A program made the position numbers and the translations under genes. Source: Candidatus Melainabacteria bacterium (GTDB lineage Bacteria > Cyanobacteriota > Vampirovibrionia > Obscuribacterales > Obscuribacteraceae). From it: a stretch of 64,000 nucleotides of DNA. Position 1 is the first letter of the stretch, and every line of letters begins with the position of its first letter. The stretch covers positions 22,393 to 86,392 of the forward strand of contig PLZS01000164.1 in the NCBI GenBank assembly GCA_003153555.1. The letters are read 5' to 3'. The notes below the pieces were generated by a model, which saw only the letters and a program-made list of their open reading frames with translations, ran no database searches and was not told where the DNA came from. Below, piece after piece: positions 60,436 through 64,000 of this stretch.

Positions 60436-62664
60436 ATGGCATCGGACAAACCTGATTCTAAAGAACTGGCGCCCACCCAGGACCGTTCCACATGGATGAA
60501 TGATGTGTTGGACGGCACTCTGCAGCGCCGTGTAAACAGCGCCTTTCAGCTAGAGTCGCTTGGTTTTCCTAAGCTAGCCACTGAGCATTACTCGGACAAT
60601 GAAAAGACCGGGTCCGATGGTGGGTCTGCAGTTCGTTCTCCTGATGAACGTGTTGGGGAGCATCCAAAGCCTCCTAGCGCTGACCAATCCGCCATCGATA
60701 AGCAATATCGAACTCCCGACGAGCGCGTTCGCGACAGTGCTAAGGCCTGGGACCCATACGAATCGCTTTCTCAGCCGTTAGGTGATCCGAATTACTTTTC
60801 TAAAGTTCTGAATGACATAAATCACTATCGTGGTGAACCGATTCAAGCGAATGTGCAACCAGCTGCCTATACTGCCAAGCCTGGAGATACTCTTGAGCGG
60901 ATTGCCGAGAAGCATTTGGGACCGGCAGCGACACCTGAACAGATCAAGCAGCATGCGCACGAAATTGCTGTACTGAATCGTATCAATGAAGATAAAGACA
61001 TGCTGCCAGGTTTTCACGGTCTTCGAAAGGGGGACCAGCTAACATTGCCCGGGCACGACAAAGCAGGCAGCACCACTTTCAACGATGCTCAAGGCACCCG
61101 TTTTACCTATTCCACTGATGGTAAGAACAAGGTCGAATACAAAGATGGAACCGGGTATCTAAGAACTCCAACCAATGATAAGGGCTATACCGACTCCCAT
61201 TTCGGCCCGAAAGCAGAAGATCGTTTCGACGTCACGGTTGCCGCCGATGGACATGTAGAAAAAACTACTCGCGTTCAACCGACCAAACTAGCTCTAGATA
61301 ATGAGAGAGAAAAATTAGACCATCTTGCCGATAGCAAAATCGGATTGATCAAGGAACGCACTCAATTCAAGGCAGACATGCAAGCATTTGAAAAGCGCCT
61401 CAAGGAACAGCATCTCAGCCCTGATGAAGTGGCTAAAACTTACAAGGAAATTTCGCACCTGCTGGAAGCAGAAGGCACTCAGCCTATGGATGATCGTAAA
61501 AGAGTCCGAGTTGCGCTCGGTATTATGGCAGTGGCTGCGGAGCCAACTTCTAATGACCAGGGCGGACACAATACTTGCAACGTTACGACGATTGAGAACA
61601 GAATATTTACGCGTGAGCCTTCAACAGCTGCGAAGTTGATTGCGGACGTGGCAACAACCGGGAAATATGTCGCCGCAGATGGTACCACCGTGAAGTTGGA
61701 TAAAGGCAGTTTCTCCACCTATGGTGAGGAAGCAAACAATGCCGCGCGCGGTACGAACGAACGCAATTATGCCAGCCAGCTTTTCGACGTAACGGCAGTC
61801 AATTTGTTATGTGTGAAACACAACGAAAGCACGGTGCCGCCCGGAAATCTTCGTTATACGCAAGAGCGCGCAACTAACCCGAAGGATAGCGGTGAAAGAG
61901 TTCGTGATTACTCTATAACTCCGCCAGAGTTGGTTGCAGATAGTCCAACCGACGCAGCCATGTTTAACGGCATGATTGATATTAATACTATGATAACCGG
62001 TCGACGGGAAGCGGATTCTTTCTTGAGTCATAAAGATTCGATGACAGCGGATGACTCTAACGCCAGTTCTTTTTCAACCAAACAAGAATTTGAAGCAAAG
62101 CTCCTGGAGCTCAAGAACGCAGGCAAGTTTCCAGTCGTACTTGGTGTGCATGCCGACAATAAACCATTCTATGATAAGGGACCCCACAGCGTCTTACATG
62201 CCAATCAAGTACTTCAAGATGGACACGTCGTTTTAGTGACAGGATACGATCCTAAAACACATAAAGTGACTTACGACAACCAGTGGGGAAACAGTCAGGA
62301 TCATCTCGATGACAAGCCTGTATCCGTAGATGACTTGTATAATGCTACAAAAATGGTGCCGGCCACTGAATGGCTTGATCGCCTTCAACAGAGACATGTT
62401 CACTTGTCTGAAAGACAATTCGCTAAAGATCTTGAAACGATCATGAAAAGATACTCTATCTGTTGGGATGCCCAAAGTAAGGGACAAATTCCCGGAACGG
62501 TAGACGAACAACAGCGGACGGACGCTCTGGACAAATTTTCTAAAATGCTAAAGTCGATCAGCCCCGCCAGAGCCAATCTCGTTCGCAAGCATCTCAAGGA
62601 ATTTTTAGAACATCAACCCGACGATGTCGACAACGCGATTTTTCCACCAAAAGCGATGAATTGA
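60436..62664 (+). CDS. LysM protein with papain-like (C39/C1-type) domain
   Basis: A 742-residue protein without signal peptide. A disordered N-terminus (with DERV repeats) is followed by LysM (about 144-205, YTAKPGDTLERIAEKHLG), a linker and a helical part. The C-terminal domain has a papain-like triad: Cys381 (GHNTCNVTT), His597 (DGHVVLVTGYD) and Asn615 (YDNQWG). LysM binds peptidoglycan glycans, so it may be a cell-wall hydrolase or secreted effector. No ribosome site is visible before ATG 60436. First gene of a three-gene operon. Confidence 0.82.
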   Translation: MASDKPDSKELAPTQDRSTWMNDVLDGTLQRRVNSAFQLESLGFPKLATEHYSDNEKTGSDGGSAVRSPDERVGEHPKPPSADQSAIDKQYRTPDERVRDSAKAWDPYESLSQPLGDPNYFSKVLNDINHYRGEPIQANVQPAAYTAKPGDTLERIAEKHLGPAATPEQIKQHAHEIAVLNRINEDKDMLPGFHGLRKGDQLTLPGHDKAGSTTFNDAQGTRFTYSTDGKNKVEYKDGTGYLRTPTNDKGYTDSHFGPKAEDRFDVTVAADGHVEKTTRVQPTKLALDNEREKLDHLADSKIGLIKERTQFKADMQAFEKRLKEQHLSPDEVAKTYKEISHLLEAEGTQPMDDRKRVRVALGIMAVAAEPTSNDQGGHNTCNVTTIENRIFTREPSTAAKLIADVATTGKYVAADGTTVKLDKGSFSTYGEEANNAARGTNERNYASQLFDVTAVNLLCVKHNESTVPPGNLRYTQERATNPKDSGERVRDYSITPPELVADSPTDAAMFNGMIDINTMITGRREADSFLSHKDSMTADDSNASSFSTKQEFEAKLLELKNAGKFPVVLGVHADNKPFYDKGPHSVLHANQVLQDGHVVLVTGYDPKTHKVTYDNQWGNSQDHLDDKPVSVDDLYNATKMVPATEWLDRLQQRHVHLSERQFAKDLETIMKRYSICWDAQSKGQIPGTVDEQQRTDALDKFSKMLKSISPARANLVRKHLKEFLEHQPDDVDNAIFPPKAMN

Positions 62665-62665
62665 T

Positions 62666-63355
62666 TTGAATTTACCCGACTTACCAGCTACGAAAGATGA
62701 ATCCAAAAACGTTGACCAGAGTCATCCTAAATCGACCTCAGATCGTATGAGTGACATTCTGAAGCTGGATCCCGCAGGCGGTGACCCTCGGGCCTTGGAG
62801 TTAGAGGATGCGATCGATGACGCGGCAGGAATTAAGATCGAAGATCAAGATACAATTCATTCCATCCGCTTACCCGCAGGTTGGTTGGAAGACTTGTCTT
62901 CACGGTCTCGACAGAGGGGCAACAGCAGGATGCGTCTCTTCACTTCGCCAGATCATGAAACACACATTTACTATTGGGATGCCGCAGTACTAATTTCAAA
63001 AGAGTCCTACATCGCTTTCTGCGAGGTCACCGCTAATGGTGCACATCTCTTAAAGTCGGAGGAGATTCCCAAGTTGTCGCAAACGTTCAGGCAACTATTC
63101 GTTCTGACTGCAAACCTACATGATGATCTCGTACTTTTGAGTGCTAAAACGAAAGCATTGAATGGAAAGCGGGTGCTTGTATTGCAGAGCAAAGTCAAAG
63201 GGACAGACAGTGAGATTCTGTCTTTTTACTGGGATGCAGCTAAATCCGCTGGAGATGCGCGAATCCAAATGATCGCGTTTCAGGGATCAGGCAAGAGTTT
63301 CTCGCATAATTTATCCGCTGCGCAAAAATGTTTTTACTCAATTGAGTGGCGCTGA
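62666..63355 (+). CDS. Hypothetical protein, second gene of the LysM operon
   Basis: A 229-residue protein starting at TTG right after the stop of the LysM gene (1 bp between); an ATG at 62747 is an alternative. No signal, no membrane segment; a beta-rich soluble body with repeated YYWDAAVLISKESY / FYWDAAKSAG stretches. No family was recognised. Its position in a tight operon suggests a partner or immunity/chaperone role for the LysM protein (inference). Confidence 0.65.
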   Translation: MNLPDLPATKDESKNVDQSHPKSTSDRMSDILKLDPAGGDPRALELEDAIDDAAGIKIEDQDTIHSIRLPAGWLEDLSSRSRQRGNSRMRLFTSPDHETHIYYWDAAVLISKESYIAFCEVTANGAHLLKSEEIPKLSQTFRQLFVLTANLHDDLVLLSAKTKALNGKRVLVLQSKVKGTDSEILSFYWDAAKSAGDARIQMIAFQGSGKSFSHNLSAAQKCFYSIEWR

Positions 63356-63972
63356 TGCTGAGTTTAAGAGTGTTGCTTCCTGGGGTTTTTGTAGGGGTAA
63401 TGCCTCTCGTTTTTCTTGCGGCGCAGGCAGGACTTGCGGCAAGTCCTGTTTTAAACAAGGACAAAATTTTGTGTATAAAAGGTCGAGGAGATCTGTTTGT
63501 CGACTTCCAAGTCAAACTTGCACAGACAAAAATTCGCACCATGGGTAAGATGGGTGGTTCTATCTGGAAGCAGGAAAAGTCAGACACTGTCGAACAGTAC
63601 AACAATGAGAATAAAGTTTTTGTTGTGCAGCCCGTTGAAACCTATTTGAGCGAATTGAACCAGGGTTTTCAGCCTATTCCGATTGAAGAAGTGGAAGGCC
63701 CAGTCAATATTCAATTCATGGGAAGAAAGGCCAGACGCTATTTAGGGTTTGCGAAAATTCCAAGTCTCGGTAAGCGCAACGTTGCTGATTTTGTTTGCAT
63801 CGACAATAATTGGTTGTCACCGGCTACGCATCGCATGTGGTGCCGATACCTTGGTCTGAATAGGTTTGACTTGGGTCTTCCTGTCGCGCTCATTCAAAAT
63901 AGAGCGAAAGTAATCGGCGTCAAGAACAATGTCGCTCAATTCGGAAGTTTGGTGCGGGCTTTTCATTTTTGA
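63355..63972 (+). CDS. Exported hypothetical protein, third gene of the LysM operon
   Basis: A 205-residue exported protein with signal peptide (LPGVFVGVMPLVFLAAQAGLA). ATG 63355 overlaps the preceding stop (TGATG). The body carries FMGRKARRYLGFAKIPSLGK and a central Cys (VCIDNNW). No family was recognised. It completes the tightly coupled operon near the right window edge. Confidence 0.7.
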   Translation: MLSLRVLLPGVFVGVMPLVFLAAQAGLAASPVLNKDKILCIKGRGDLFVDFQVKLAQTKIRTMGKMGGSIWKQEKSDTVEQYNNENKVFVVQPVETYLSELNQGFQPIPIEEVEGPVNIQFMGRKARRYLGFAKIPSLGKRNVADFVCIDNNWLSPATHRMWCRYLGLNRFDLGLPVALIQNRAKVIGVKNNVAQFGSLVRAFHF

Positions 63973-64000
63973 ATCCAAAACAAAAAGCCTCGAGCTATTA

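Overview
The window looks like a chromosomal segment of an uncultured diderm (Gram-negative type) bacterium with a fairly large genome. Pointers are a ClpS/ClpA pair, secreted and lipoprotein-like proteins, a DUF1800/DUF1501 pair with a Tat signal, a Ser/Thr kinase, many TPR/Sel1 proteins, a Roadblock/LC7 protein and several large lineage-restricted low-complexity proteins. This fits the non-photosynthetic Cyanobacteriota (Melainabacteria, Obscuribacterales-like), but that placement is an inference from gene style. No rRNA, tRNA, phage, transposase or CRISPR was found.

Layout. 1-10.5 kb is one minus-strand de novo purine operon in the order purF-purC-purD-purN-purL-purQ-purM-purH; purH runs off the left edge. 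Genes overlap or sit within 25 bp of each other. 10.7-22.8 kb is mixed: a Sel1 protein, a double-domain retropepsin-like secreted protease, TPR proteins, an esterase, a Ser/Thr kinase, an aldo/keto reductase, small membrane proteins, a 796-residue Pro/Ser-rich membrane protein and signal peptidase I. 22.9-27.2 kb holds a Cys-rich mini membrane protein and an arginine unit (argR with two ARG-box-like operators, argG, argH), then a methyltransferase. 27.2-36.4 kb holds a flavin oxidoreductase, a serine beta-lactamase-like hydrolase, a VIT-domain membrane protein, a GH130-like enzyme and a PhyH-type dioxygenase. 36.4-37.2 kb is non-coding, with a degenerate minisatellite. 37.2-42.9 kb holds clpA/clpS, a YD/RHS-like protein, an OmpR-type response regulator and a class I glutamine amidotransferase-type peptidase.

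43-64 kb is the accessory part: a truncated solute-binding protein, a 21-codon gene with a perfect ribosome site, a Roadblock protein with 12-residue repeats and a 954-residue orphan protein. Four paralogous genes for 61-69-residue proteins lie within 2.4 kb (50.2-52.6 kb). They are followed by a subtilase, DUF1800/DUF1501, a repeat-rich membrane protein and a three-gene operon headed by a LysM plus papain-like peptidase protein.

The most unusual signals are (1) the four-member small-protein family sharing a core of the form W[TS]H-L-x5-8-SNREA-IV-SF, three of whose members also share a TAGATT upstream element; (2) a 16-bp dyad, GCACCA-N4-TGGTGC, that recurs across the accessory part, mostly in intergenic DNA just 3' of genes; and (3) the 36.7-37.0 kb minisatellite between PhyH and clpA.
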